A stretch of 61,540 bases of DNA from JAUVZL01 sp965603515 (GTDB taxonomy: Bacteria; Hydrothermota; Tepidihabitantia; SM23-42): contig CBFDDH010000011.1 of assembly GCA_965603515.1 (NCBI GenBank), positions 1-61,540 on the forward strand, in the 5' to 3' direction. Made by a program: the position numbers and the translations under genes. The notes under the pieces were generated by a model that saw only the letters and a list, made by a program, of their open reading frames with translations, made no database searches and was not told the DNA's origin. Numbering within the stretch: the first letter of the stretch is position 1; every line of letters begins with the position of its first letter. This document shows positions 8,821-17,780 of the stretch, one piece after another.

Positions 8821-11800
8821 ATGAAAGAGTGCCCATCATGTTGTCATAAATACAGTGCCGAGCAATTTCTATTTTGTCCGGCATGCGGCGTGCGCATTAC
8901 CATTGAGGATAAGAAATTAGATGCCTCTGACCGCCTGAGATTTTGGGGCGGTGAATCGCGCATGCTGTCAGTTTTCTTTATTGGCTTTTTTGGTTTGGAG
9001 AATATGATCGGACAAAAGGATAACCAGGATATAATGCTTACTCAGAGAAAGTGCATGACCGATGTTGAAGATATCATAAAACGCTTCCAGGGAACATCCA
9101 ATCGTATTGTTCCAGATAATCGGATGCTGGCAGTTTTTGGTGCGCCCAAAGCCCACCAAGATGATCCAATACGGAGTCTCAATTGTGCATGGGAAATCAG
9201 GAATTGGTGGTTGGAATACAAAAAAGAAGTCGATTTATGCAAAGATGTTAAACTCATGATAGGGATGAATGCCGGTCGTGCCTTTTTCGGCTATATTCTT
9301 GAGGAATTCTCGTTCCTTACAGTAATCGGCGATACAATTAATACGGCAGCTCGTCTTACGGAAATGTGTCCACCTAATGAGTTGCTGATGAGCGAAAACA
9401 CGTTCAATCGAGTCAAGGACTATGTCGATGCTGAACACATTGGAGAGCGCAGTATCAAAGGCAAGAAAGACAAAGTAAATATCTATCTCGCTAGAGGTCT
9501 AAAAGAACCAGTACAAGCAGGTGTGGGTAAGAGAATTCCATTTTGCGGTCGGCAACGGGAATTAACTAAGTTGATCGAAATCGCTCAGTCCATTAAAGAA
9601 AAAAAAGCCGAGTTTTGTGTAGTTACTGGTCAAATGGGCATTGGCAAGAGCCGTCTGAAAGAGGAGTTTGAGAAATACGTCACTAAAGATGGATCCTTTA
9701 AATACCTTGAAACTCACTGCTCAGTTGAAATACCATCCCCTTACTTTCCTTTTAAGCTTCTACTGGCTCGTTATTTCGAGATAAACGAAAATGATGATAG
9801 TGGCGTAGTAGCCAAGAGAATCAATGAAGCTATTGCCCGAAGACATCTGTCGCCATTAATTACCAAAGGGTTGCAACATCTATTCCTTACTGACATACAG
9901 CGCATCAAACACGATGAAATGCTTTCCATAAATGAAGAGATATATACTTCAGTGAAAAGCCTTATTCGTTTTGAAAGCCAGGCTAATCCACTTGTTATTA
10001 TCTTTGAGGAATTCAATAAGGCAGATGAGATGTCGAAGTATCTAATGGCCTATCTTACTTCTGAGCTGAAAGATGAATCGGTTATGTTCCTCATGGTTAA
10101 TGTGTCGAAGGAATTCCTTACTAATATTGATGTCCCGATTGAAGAAATCAATTTAACCCCGTTGGCTTTCAATGAAATAAAGGATCTGATTACTCATATC
10201 CTTGATGATGTGGAAGAGACATTGGTGCAGTTTATGTATAAATCGGCTGGTGGCAACCCGCTTTTTACCATCGAGGCTGTACGAAACACGCGTCGTACAA
10301 AAGTCATCAAAAAAGTATCCGGACGCTGGATATTAGGGAAAGATCAGCACCTTTCCTTTCTCGATGACTTATACGGTGTCGTGATGTCCACGATTGATTC
10401 ACTGCCTTCGAGGTATCGTTTGATTGTTGACTACGCAGCGGTGGTAGGTTACAGTTTTAGCTATCGTATTCTCCACGGTCTATTGGAATACGAAGGTTTA
10501 CGAGAACAACTGCAATATCTTGTTGAAGAAGGTTATATTATTATGTCCAAGAATGGTCAGGATCCTATCTACGTATTCCGTCACAATCTTCTTAAAGATG
10601 CTGCATATACTGTTTTACCAATGAGAAAAAGACGGGAAATACATAAACTTGTGGCGATATTGTTTGAAGAACTCTATGCTGATCAACTCTCGACTTTTTA
10701 TGAGAATATTGCCCACCATTATTTATCCTGTGAAGATCATGGAAAGGCCGCCACTTATTTCGCATTGGCTGGCGATAAGGCAAAGAACCTTTACGCTATT
10801 GAACAGGCATTGGAGTTCTACAATACGGTGCTCGAAATCGACAAGGATAAGGGAACCGTAACGACTGATTTGATACGTTCGGTTTTTCTTAATATGACGG
10901 ATCTTTACGAAATAACCGGTGATGTCAAAAAAATGAAGAAGATCTCCGAGCAAGGACTGGAGAGCGCACGTTGTGACAAAAACCTCGAAAGTGAAGTCAC
11001 TTTTTTGGAACGCTTTGGTAGTTCACTTTTGCTAATCAATAAACTCAACGAAGCTGAAGAATTGTTCCTTACTGCGATTGATAAATGTGGTGGTGAAATG
11101 GTTGAAATCCTTGCTGTCTTGTATTCGGATTTAGGGCTCCTTTATCAGGCAAGGAATGAATACGAGAAGAGCATTCTCCATTATAGTACGAGTTGGAAAA
11201 CAGCCCAGGCACATAAGATAAAGAAAGGTGAGATATTATGCTTACTCAACATGGCTAAGCTCCACAATAGTTTAGGCAATTATGAACAAGCACTGGAATA
11301 TCTTGATTATGGATTAGATGATTTGATCCCGACGGAGGAAATACGCTGGCAATTGCAGTATAAGTACCAGACCGCGCAAACCATGTTTGAAGTTTGGGCT
11401 CTTGCCCAATCTCAAGAAGCTTTACTAGAGTGCTTTGAAATCGCTGACAGCATTGATAATATTGAAACATATTTAAAATCAGCATTGGATCTTGCGATCA
11501 TTTTTGCAATCAATGGGGATTCTCAAAAAGCAGATGAGTACATCCAATTCGCTGATGCGAAGTTCTCATTTTTCATAAGAGATGAATTACTCGCTGAAAT
11601 GAACTTAAGAAAGGCGAAGATTAACTTCCATGAGTCGAATCATCAAAAGGCAGTTGATTTCGCTATGTATGCTCTTAAGACGGCACAGAAACTGAATCGT
11701 CGGGAGCTTGAATGTCAGTGTTATACATTACTGTCTTCACTGGAGAGCGAACAAGCCGACGCATATGCTCGAAAAGCCCTCGATATTGCTGAGGAGATCA

Positions 11801-11994
11801 AGTTGCCACCTTTGATCGCCGCTGCTCTTTTTAGAATGACTGAGATGTTTTGTGCTGAAGAAGATTTTGAGAAAGCCAGACATTATGGCAGGAAGGCTCT
11901 GTTCATCCACGATGATATCAAACTTAAACTAAAAGGAGCACGACGTCAAGTATATACTAATAGACCTGAATACGTAAAGCTACTGGAGTTATAG
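8821..11994 (+). CDS. zinc ribbon - degenerate class III cyclase - AAA/STAND ATPase - TPR protein
   Basis: This 1057-residue signalling protein has the domain order of eukaryotic soluble adenylyl cyclase after its first catalytic domain. Residues 4-22 form a zinc ribbon (CPSC..CPAC). A class III cyclase domain spans about 47-225. Its first metal Asp is replaced (Gly55), Asp99 is kept, the Lys position is Arg95, and Thr167, Asn174 and Arg178 of the substrate/transition-state motif are intact (VIGDTINTAARL). An ATPase domain follows, with Walker A GQMGIGKS at 270-277 and a Walker B-like LVIIFEEFNKAD near 391. TPR-type helical repeats run from about 640 to the end. By motif it looks like the 'C2-like' half of a cyclase. 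The next gene has the complementary residues. Whether cyclic nucleotide is made is not known. Confidence 0.85.
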   Translation: MKECPSCCHKYSAEQFLFCPACGVRITIEDKKLDASDRLRFWGGESRMLSVFFIGFFGLENMIGQKDNQDIMLTQRKCMTDVEDIIKRFQGTSNRIVPDNRMLAVFGAPKAHQDDPIRSLNCAWEIRNWWLEYKKEVDLCKDVKLMIGMNAGRAFFGYILEEFSFLTVIGDTINTAARLTEMCPPNELLMSENTFNRVKDYVDAEHIGERSIKGKKDKVNIYLARGLKEPVQAGVGKRIPFCGRQRELTKLIEIAQSIKEKKAEFCVVTGQMGIGKSRLKEEFEKYVTKDGSFKYLETHCSVEIPSPYFPFKLLLARYFEINENDDSGVVAKRINEAIARRHLSPLITKGLQHLFLTDIQRIKHDEMLSINEEIYTSVKSLIRFESQANPLVIIFEEFNKADEMSKYLMAYLTSELKDESVMFLMVNVSKEFLTNIDVPIEEINLTPLAFNEIKDLITHILDDVEETLVQFMYKSAGGNPLFTIEAVRNTRRTKVIKKVSGRWILGKDQHLSFLDDLYGVVMSTIDSLPSRYRLIVDYAAVVGYSFSYRILHGLLEYEGLREQLQYLVEEGYIIMSKNGQDPIYVFRHNLLKDAAYTVLPMRKRREIHKLVAILFEELYADQLSTFYENIAHHYLSCEDHGKAATYFALAGDKAKNLYAIEQALEFYNTVLEIDKDKGTVTTDLIRSVFLNMTDLYEITGDVKKMKKISEQGLESARCDKNLESEVTFLERFGSSLLLINKLNEAEELFLTAIDKCGGEMVEILAVLYSDLGLLYQARNEYEKSILHYSTSWKTAQAHKIKKGEILCLLNMAKLHNSLGNYEQALEYLDYGLDDLIPTEEIRWQLQYKYQTAQTMFEVWALAQSQEALLECFEIADSIDNIETYLKSALDLAIIFAINGDSQKADEYIQFADAKFSFFIRDELLAEMNLRKAKINFHESNHQKAVDFAMYALKTAQKLNRRELECQCYTLLSSLESEQADAYARKALDIAEEIKLPPLIAAALFRMTEMFCAEEDFEKARHYGRKALFIHDDIKLKLKGARRQVYTNRPEYVKLLEL

Positions 11995-11997
11995 ACT

Positions 11998-12642
11998 ATG
12001 AAATGTTCCTGTTGCAGCAAAGAAATCGATGGCCAATTGCGCTTCTGTCCTTGGTGCGGTACTTTGCTCGATAAAAGCAGTGATTTGCCCGTGGACAAAC
12101 TCGAAATGGTTTTCATGCGTGCTGACCTTTCAGGTTTTACAAAGATGAGCGAAAAAATGATCGCCGAAGATGTCATGGTTTTTCTCAACGAGGTATTCAC
12201 ACATTTTTCAAGGATTATTGAATCATATAAAGGCGTAATATATCAAATCATCGGTGATGAAATTGTTAGTGTGTTTGGTTTTCCTAAAGAGTCCGGTTTT
12301 GCTGCACATATGGCGGTTTTTGCAGCTGAGGAGATGCTCAAGAAATTGGGTCAATTAAATAAGAAGGAGTACTTGCTGAGTCCGGTTGGTTTGAAAATAG
12401 GTATGGTGCTTGAACCGGTTTCAATAGTCAACATATACGTCAACCTACGTGATGCTTTGATTATCACTAGAGGGTTTGGAAAATCTCAGATCTTGCAGAA
12501 GAATGCGATTGAGAACTCGATGCTTGTTTGCGAGAATTTATATGATGCAACAAAGGCTTTTTTCAGTTTTACTGAAGTTGGCGAGTTTGTTCAAGACACT
12601 TTATCTGTGAAGGCTTATGAGTATAAGGTAAAACAAAAATAA
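11998..12642 (+). CDS. zinc ribbon - class III cyclase-like protein with metal sites only
   Basis: This 214-residue protein starts with a zinc ribbon (CSCC..CPWC, residues 3-20) and continues as a class III cyclase homology domain. Both metal-binding Asp residues are present: Asp43 in RADLSGFT and Asp87 in IIGDEIVSVFG. The Lys position is Gln83. The substrate and transition-state positions are lost: the residues aligned with Thr, Asn and Arg are Leu154, Gly161 and Ile165. It therefore looks like a 'C1-like' half, complementary to the preceding gene. It starts 3 nt after that gene's stop, with GGAG upstream. The matching N-terminal zinc ribbons may help the two associate (inference). Confidence 0.8.
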   Translation: MKCSCCSKEIDGQLRFCPWCGTLLDKSSDLPVDKLEMVFMRADLSGFTKMSEKMIAEDVMVFLNEVFTHFSRIIESYKGVIYQIIGDEIVSVFGFPKESGFAAHMAVFAAEEMLKKLGQLNKKEYLLSPVGLKIGMVLEPVSIVNIYVNLRDALIITRGFGKSQILQKNAIENSMLVCENLYDATKAFFSFTEVGEFVQDTLSVKAYEYKVKQK

Positions 12643-12644
12643 TT

Positions 12645-14816
12645 ATGGAAGATTATTCAATAAAGTTCCTCAATGATTTGATCAAGCAGATCGGGTTGGG
12701 TTTCAATATATCCAAAACATATCCCAAGGGACATCCTTCGTTGCTGCCGGTTGTAAAACGTCTGAGGCTATTACTTAGAGAAGTACCAATAGAGCAGGAA
12801 ACGATTTCCTTGGTGATCGTTGAAGATGTAATAATGATTGAGAACGAACGTTTTGATTCAAAACGATTACCCATGGTGAGGAGTTTGGTAAGCAAATTGA
12901 ATAAACTGGGTGTGAAGAGTATAACCTTTAATGTTCAGCAGACTGAGGAGGATATCCAGGAATTCTTTAATGCGATGGGGTCCACACCTGCTGATATCGC
13001 TGATTATGGTGATATCGTTGCCTTAATGAGGGCGCGAGGTGTTACAAGTATCAGAGTTAATAAATTTCGTGTGGGTGTGATATCGGGCGATGGTAGTACA
13101 CAGTCGGTGAATTGGGATCAATTCCTGGACTCTTTGACAACCGGTCAGGCTGCGATGAGCGAGGATGATAAGATAAAGGAACTCAGCAATTTCCTGTCGG
13201 GGATCGGCATTGGTGGTAAGGAGCCGGTTGAGGTGCAGACGGGTACGATCGTCTCAGGTCTTGAGAAACTGGCTCTTATGGTTGCCGACCAGTATGGTGA
13301 AGATCGATGGGACGAATACTCGGTGGTGTTTTCACGAATGTTATCTGTTCTTTCACCGACTATAAAGAAGAATATTACCAAGTATAGTACCGAGAACAAG
13401 AAGCTAGCTATTCTCTTTAAAAGCCTGATACCAACAATGTCTGATGAAGACATCATTGATGTCGTTTCAGTGAAGGCGAAAGAGAAGTCACCTCAGGTCG
13501 AGCATGAGATTGTTAGTATTTTGAAGGATGTTACGGGTTCAAGATTGCCGGGTATTCTATCTGCTTTGCGAGTCAATGTGCCGGAACTGAATTTCGAGAA
13601 AATTGCTTCACGTTTAATGAGCGAATTGAAAACTGTCAAAGGAGATAAAGCGGCGGATAAATTCATGAACAAAAACATGGAACAGGAAATGAGGCTGATT
13701 TTTCCACGTTTACGTGATCCATCGCGTGATGAACGTATTAAAGCCGTTGAGGACCTTATGGCGTTTCAAGACCGTATTTTTGAATCAGATAATTATGATC
13801 TGCTCAGACTGCTCGTTGACCGTTTTGACACAATGGCTGATGCTGAAACAGAATTGGAGACTTTTATTAAGGTCATCAGCGCCCTCAAGAATATCTATTT
13901 GAAAGCAGAAGCAGTGAAAAAAGATGACATGGTGCAATTCGTCTCGAAGAAATTTGGTAAGCATCTCTTAAGAAAAGATATGGCCCTACTGGAGAGAAAG
14001 AAAACGGTGATTCGTACGATCGGCGAGATCGAAGATGAGAACTACGTGCCTGAGCTGGTTTCGTTGCTTTGGGATCCTGGAACGTTTGTCGAGGCACGTG
14101 ATGCACTGGGTTCGTTGGCTTCATTTTCAGCACCGGTACTTATTGCTACGCTAAGGGAAACTGAGGATCGTCCAGTTAGAATGAAGATCATCGATGTAAT
14201 CATCAGAATGGGCGAGCGGGCAGCGTCCGAGGTCCAGAAGCTCCTTGATTCATCTAGATGGTTCATTCGTAGAAATGGCGTGTTTATCTTGGGCGAATTA
14301 AAGACAAGCATAGTGATTGATAAAATCGGTCCATCAATAAGCGACGACCATGAGCAAGTGCAATTGGCAGTTATTGAGGGTCTCGTTAAGATCGGTGGTG
14401 AAAATATAAAATCCTATTTACTTAAAGGACTGCAAAGCAAATATCATAATGTGGTTATTGCAGCGATGAAACAACTGGACAAGGATGATGTGCTGGGTAA
14501 ACTTGCAGAAGTAGCAGAATGGTTGAAATCCCGCAAGGGCATCCCGGGTGTCAAAGAAGAGCAGTCCAGACAGGAGATAATCGAGATTCTGGGGCGTCTT
14601 GGTGATGACTCGGTGCTCGGACCATTAATCGCGGTTTTAAGTGAGCACTCGATGTTCAAAGCACACCTTCTTCAGCCAACAAAGAGCGCGGTTCTAAGAG
14701 CCTTTGTAAAAATAGGCAGTGAAAAAGCGATTGGAGCGCTACGTGAAGCGACCAATCATAAAGATCAGTTTGTTGCGGTAACTGCTGAAGAAGTACTAAA
14801 CAAACTTGAGAGTTAA
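12645..14816 (+). CDS. HEAT-repeat protein, last gene of the cyclase-like operon
   Basis: This 723-residue helical-repeat protein has no signal peptide or membrane segment. The N-terminal ~120 residues form an alpha/beta domain (YPKGHPSLLPVVKRL, then strands around VIVEDVIMIENERF and VKSITF). I recall similar domains at the N-terminus of HEAT-repeat and HD-GYP proteins in other bacteria. From about residue 350 to the end it carries HEAT/armadillo-type repeats (RLRDPSRDERIKAVEDL; LLDSSRWFIRRNGVFILGEL; ISDDHEQVQLAVIEGLVKIG). It starts 2 nt after the small cyclase gene, so the three are co-transcribed. A scaffold or effector role is likely. No enzymatic motif is seen. Confidence 0.78.
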   Translation: MEDYSIKFLNDLIKQIGLGFNISKTYPKGHPSLLPVVKRLRLLLREVPIEQETISLVIVEDVIMIENERFDSKRLPMVRSLVSKLNKLGVKSITFNVQQTEEDIQEFFNAMGSTPADIADYGDIVALMRARGVTSIRVNKFRVGVISGDGSTQSVNWDQFLDSLTTGQAAMSEDDKIKELSNFLSGIGIGGKEPVEVQTGTIVSGLEKLALMVADQYGEDRWDEYSVVFSRMLSVLSPTIKKNITKYSTENKKLAILFKSLIPTMSDEDIIDVVSVKAKEKSPQVEHEIVSILKDVTGSRLPGILSALRVNVPELNFEKIASRLMSELKTVKGDKAADKFMNKNMEQEMRLIFPRLRDPSRDERIKAVEDLMAFQDRIFESDNYDLLRLLVDRFDTMADAETELETFIKVISALKNIYLKAEAVKKDDMVQFVSKKFGKHLLRKDMALLERKKTVIRTIGEIEDENYVPELVSLLWDPGTFVEARDALGSLASFSAPVLIATLRETEDRPVRMKIIDVIIRMGERAASEVQKLLDSSRWFIRRNGVFILGELKTSIVIDKIGPSISDDHEQVQLAVIEGLVKIGGENIKSYLLKGLQSKYHNVVIAAMKQLDKDDVLGKLAEVAEWLKSRKGIPGVKEEQSRQEIIEILGRLGDDSVLGPLIAVLSEHSMFKAHLLQPTKSAVLRAFVKIGSEKAIGALREATNHKDQFVAVTAEEVLNKLES

Positions 14817-14893
14817 CCGGGTTACTTGAACCCAAATTTCCGTTCCTGTCAATATACTAGATGAAATTTCAAAAAAATATACATAGGTAACTC

Positions 14894-14921
14894 TTGATTC
14901 TTAGTTAATTCTTTGTATAAT
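14894..14921 (+). promoter_or_regulatory. nadE promoter
   Basis: TTGATT (14894-14899), a 16-bp spacer, TATAAT (14916-14921). The first ATG (14932) is 10 nt after the -10, so the 5' leader would be about 3-5 nt with no room for a Shine-Dalgarno sequence. The 14817-14893 stretch upstream holds only a weak GGGTT/AACCC hairpin after the HEAT gene. Confidence 0.7.
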
Positions 14922-14931
14922 CTTGGGCTAT

Positions 14932-15681
14932 ATGAGGGATGATGTTATTCACAAAATTGTTCAATGGTTAAAAGATGAATTGAATGTAACCAAGACAAAG
15001 GGTTTTGTGTTTGGACTGAGTGGCGGTTTGGATTCAGCAGTCTGTGCTGCATTGACAAAAAAGGTAACGGATGACTGTCTTGGATTGATATTGCCGATCG
15101 AATCTGATATCCATGACCTTGATGATGCCTCAGAAATGGCTGCCGTAATCAGTTTAAAAACACAATATATAGATTTGACTTCAGTCTACAATAGTTTAAT
15201 TAAATTTCTGCCAGAAAGTGATCAGGTTGCACTTGGTAATATAAAGGCGCGTTTACGAATGGTTGTTTTATACTACTATGCAAATCTTAATAATCATCTT
15301 GTCTGCGGTACCGGGAACAAAACCGAGTTAGCACTTGGTTACTTTACAAAATATGGTGATGGTGCTTCCGATATTCTGCCGCTTGGTGACCTGTATAAGT
15401 GTGAAGTGAGGGATTTGGCAACGGCGCTTGATATCCCTGAAGCGATCATAAAAAAGACACCGAGCGCAGGTCTTTGGAAAGGACAGACTGACGAAGAAGA
15501 GATCGGTTATTCGTATGATGAACTGGATAGGACATTGCAGGAGATTGAAAATGGCAAGATAGAAAGTGATGTTGCAAAGAAACTGATATTTAGGATAGAA
15601 CAGAATGAACACAAGAGAAAGTTGCCCAGGATATGCTATGTCAAGCTCCAAGAACCAAGCTCCAAGAACCAAGTGAGATAA
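14932..15681 (+). CDS. nadE: ammonia-dependent NAD+ synthetase
   Basis: It makes NAD+ from deamido-NAD+, ATP and ammonia, releasing AMP and pyrophosphate. The PP-loop SGGLDSA is near residue 27, and CGTGNKTELALGYFTKYGDGASD and the LYKCEVRDLA segment are typical. At about 249 residues it has no glutaminase domain, so it needs free ammonia. I prefer ATG 14932 to a TTG at 14923 that abuts the -10. The last ten or so residues (QEPSSKNQVR) are encoded by a tandem word repeat and are probably not ancestral. The pyrophosphatase gene hppA begins 1 nt after the stop. Confidence 0.93.
   Translation: MRDDVIHKIVQWLKDELNVTKTKGFVFGLSGGLDSAVCAALTKKVTDDCLGLILPIESDIHDLDDASEMAAVISLKTQYIDLTSVYNSLIKFLPESDQVALGNIKARLRMVVLYYYANLNNHLVCGTGNKTELALGYFTKYGDGASDILPLGDLYKCEVRDLATALDIPEAIIKKTPSAGLWKGQTDEEEIGYSYDELDRTLQEIENGKIESDVAKKLIFRIEQNEHKRKLPRICYVKLQEPSSKNQVR
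15642..15673 (+). repeat. tandem word repeat inside the nadE 3' end
   Basis: About 2.3 tandem copies of CCAAGAACCAAGCT. It is the same kind of short word repetition that fills several intergenic gaps here, but at this site it is translated as the NadE tail. It is seen directly, and its origin is unknown. Confidence 0.7.
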
Positions 15682-15682
15682 G

Positions 15683-17767
15683 ATGTTTCCTTTATTCTGG
15701 ATAGCACCCGCCGGCTCGTTGCTCGCATTACTGTTTGCAGGCTATCTGTCAAGGACTACCAGAAGGTTCGACGAGGGCACTGATGTCATGCGGCAGATTG
15801 CACAGGCAATCAGGGAAGGCGCCAGGGCATACCTCAAGAGGCAGTATCGTGTCGTCGTTATTATCTTTGCTGTCATTTTTGTCGTTCTTCTCATTCTTTC
15901 ATATAATAGGTTGTTGCCGACATTTGTACCCTTTACATTTCTTACCGGGGGTTTTTTCTCAGCGTTTTCTGGTTTCATTGGAATGACACAGGCAACGAAT
16001 TCTTCTGCTCGGACTGCTAATGCAGCGCGGACAAGCCTCAACAGTGCATTGCGTGTTGCGTTTGGTGCGGGCGGCGTCATGGGGTTCGTTGTAGTCGGGT
16101 TGAGCCTTTTAGATTTGAGCGTGTGGTTTTTCGTGCTGAACTGGTACTACGGGGGTCTACCTGTGAACGAGAGGTTGCTTGCTGTGACACAAACACTCAT
16201 CTGTTATGGAATGGGTGCTTCCTTTCAGGCACTTTTTGCACGCGTTGGAGGTGGCATATTTACCAAAGCAGCAGATGTCGGGGCTGATCTTGTGGGTAAG
16301 GTCGAGGTGAATATCCCTGAGGATGATCCCCGTAATCCGGCTACGATTGCCGATAATGTTGGTGATAATGTTGGTGACGTGGCGGGTATGGGTGCAGATC
16401 TCTATGAATCGTACGTCGGTTCTATAGTTGCAACGATGGCATTAGCATTTTCAACGGGGCTGGGCATGACGGGCGTGCTTTTGCCGCTGCTATTGGCTGC
16501 TATTGGGGTACTTTCGTCGATTATCGGAACGTTTCTCGTACACACTAAAGAGGATGCGACTCAAGCTTCATTGCTTGCTGCATTGCGAAGGGGCGTGTGC
16601 GGTGCAAGTATCCTCGTGGCCGTCTTTTCGGGTTTTATCCTTTATTATCTCCTGCCCGATAATTTCGGCATCTTCTGGGCGATCCTCGCGGGACTTGGTG
16701 CTGGAGTTTTCATTGGATACACCGCAGAGTTTTTTACTTCTGACCATTACAAGCCAACGCGCGGCATTGCTCAAGCTGCTAGAACTGGTCCGGCAACTGT
16801 AATATTGGAGGGTCTGAGCGTTGGCATGATTTCCACAGCGCCGTCGGTAATTGCCGTTATTGTTGCGATTTTGGCAGCATATTATCTGTCCGGTGGTGCA
16901 AGTCATCCAGAATTAGGTCTGTTTGGTGTCGCGATTTCTGCAGTCGCGATGCTTTCGACCCTGGGTATTACTCTGGCTACGGACGCATATGGGCCAGTGG
17001 CTGATAATGCAGGAGGAAATGCTGAGATGGCGAAACTCCCGGCAGAAGTGAGGAAAAGGACTGATGCGCTCGATTCTCTGGGCAATACTACAGCAGCGAC
17101 TGGTAAAGGTTTTGCAATCGGCTCTGCAGCTTTGACGGCACTTGCCTTGATAGCTGCTTACCGTGATCAGATTCTGCGGTTCGGATGCAAACTTGATTTG
17201 AGTTTAATGAATCCAGCGGTCATGATCGGTCTTTTCCTTGGTGCAATGATGCCCTTTGCATTTTGTTCTCAGACGATCCGCGCCGTGAGTCGAACCGCAA
17301 GTAAGGTCGTATTGGAGGTTCGTCGGCAGTTCAAGGAGATAACAGGTTTGATAGAAGGTAAGGCAAAGCCCGATTATGCGCGGGTCGTGACAATTTGTAC
17401 GGAGTCAGCACAAAAGGAAATGATTACACCTTCTTTGATGGCGATCATTGCACCGATCCTCGTCGGCGTGTTATTAGGTCCGAGTGCGGTGGTCGGGTTG
17501 CTTGCTGGCGCTTTGGTATCGGGTTTCGCGCTTGCCTTGAAAATGGCGAATGCTGGTGGTGCCTGGGATAATGCCAAGAAGTATATTGAAAAAGGAGCCC
17601 TTGGAGGAAAAGGATCGGCTGAGCACAAAGCAGCAGTGGTCGGTGATACAGTAGGTGATCCATTTAAGGATACAGCTGGACCGTCGCTAAATATTTTGAT
17701 TAAACTGATGTCAACATCATCGATTACCTTGGCTGGTTTTGTGCTGCGCATGACCCTGTTTAAGTAG
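15683..17767 (+). CDS. hppA: membrane-bound ion-pumping pyrophosphatase
   Basis: This 694-residue integral membrane protein with about 16 hydrophobic segments hydrolyses PPi and pumps H+ or Na+. The family signatures are clear: ADVGADLVGKVE, DDPRNPATIADNVGDNVGDVAGMGADL near residues 210-240, TDAYGPVADNAGGNAEM near 435, and the C-terminal DTVGDPFKDTAGPS. The segment GNTTAATGKGF has Ala where potassium-independent enzymes have Lys, pointing to the K+-dependent subclass. I cannot tell proton from sodium pumping. It follows nadE, itself a PPi producer, by 1 nt. Confidence 0.95.
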   Translation: MFPLFWIAPAGSLLALLFAGYLSRTTRRFDEGTDVMRQIAQAIREGARAYLKRQYRVVVIIFAVIFVVLLILSYNRLLPTFVPFTFLTGGFFSAFSGFIGMTQATNSSARTANAARTSLNSALRVAFGAGGVMGFVVVGLSLLDLSVWFFVLNWYYGGLPVNERLLAVTQTLICYGMGASFQALFARVGGGIFTKAADVGADLVGKVEVNIPEDDPRNPATIADNVGDNVGDVAGMGADLYESYVGSIVATMALAFSTGLGMTGVLLPLLLAAIGVLSSIIGTFLVHTKEDATQASLLAALRRGVCGASILVAVFSGFILYYLLPDNFGIFWAILAGLGAGVFIGYTAEFFTSDHYKPTRGIAQAARTGPATVILEGLSVGMISTAPSVIAVIVAILAAYYLSGGASHPELGLFGVAISAVAMLSTLGITLATDAYGPVADNAGGNAEMAKLPAEVRKRTDALDSLGNTTAATGKGFAIGSAALTALALIAAYRDQILRFGCKLDLSLMNPAVMIGLFLGAMMPFAFCSQTIRAVSRTASKVVLEVRRQFKEITGLIEGKAKPDYARVVTICTESAQKEMITPSLMAIIAPILVGVLLGPSAVVGLLAGALVSGFALALKMANAGGAWDNAKKYIEKGALGGKGSAEHKAAVVGDTVGDPFKDTAGPSLNILIKLMSTSSITLAGFVLRMTLFK

Positions 17768-17780
17768 ATATACAAAACAC

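Noticed and set aside
14819..14833. GGGTT/AACCC hairpin as a terminator after the HEAT gene
   Set aside because: Only 5 bp of stem and no T-run. Kept only as a remark.
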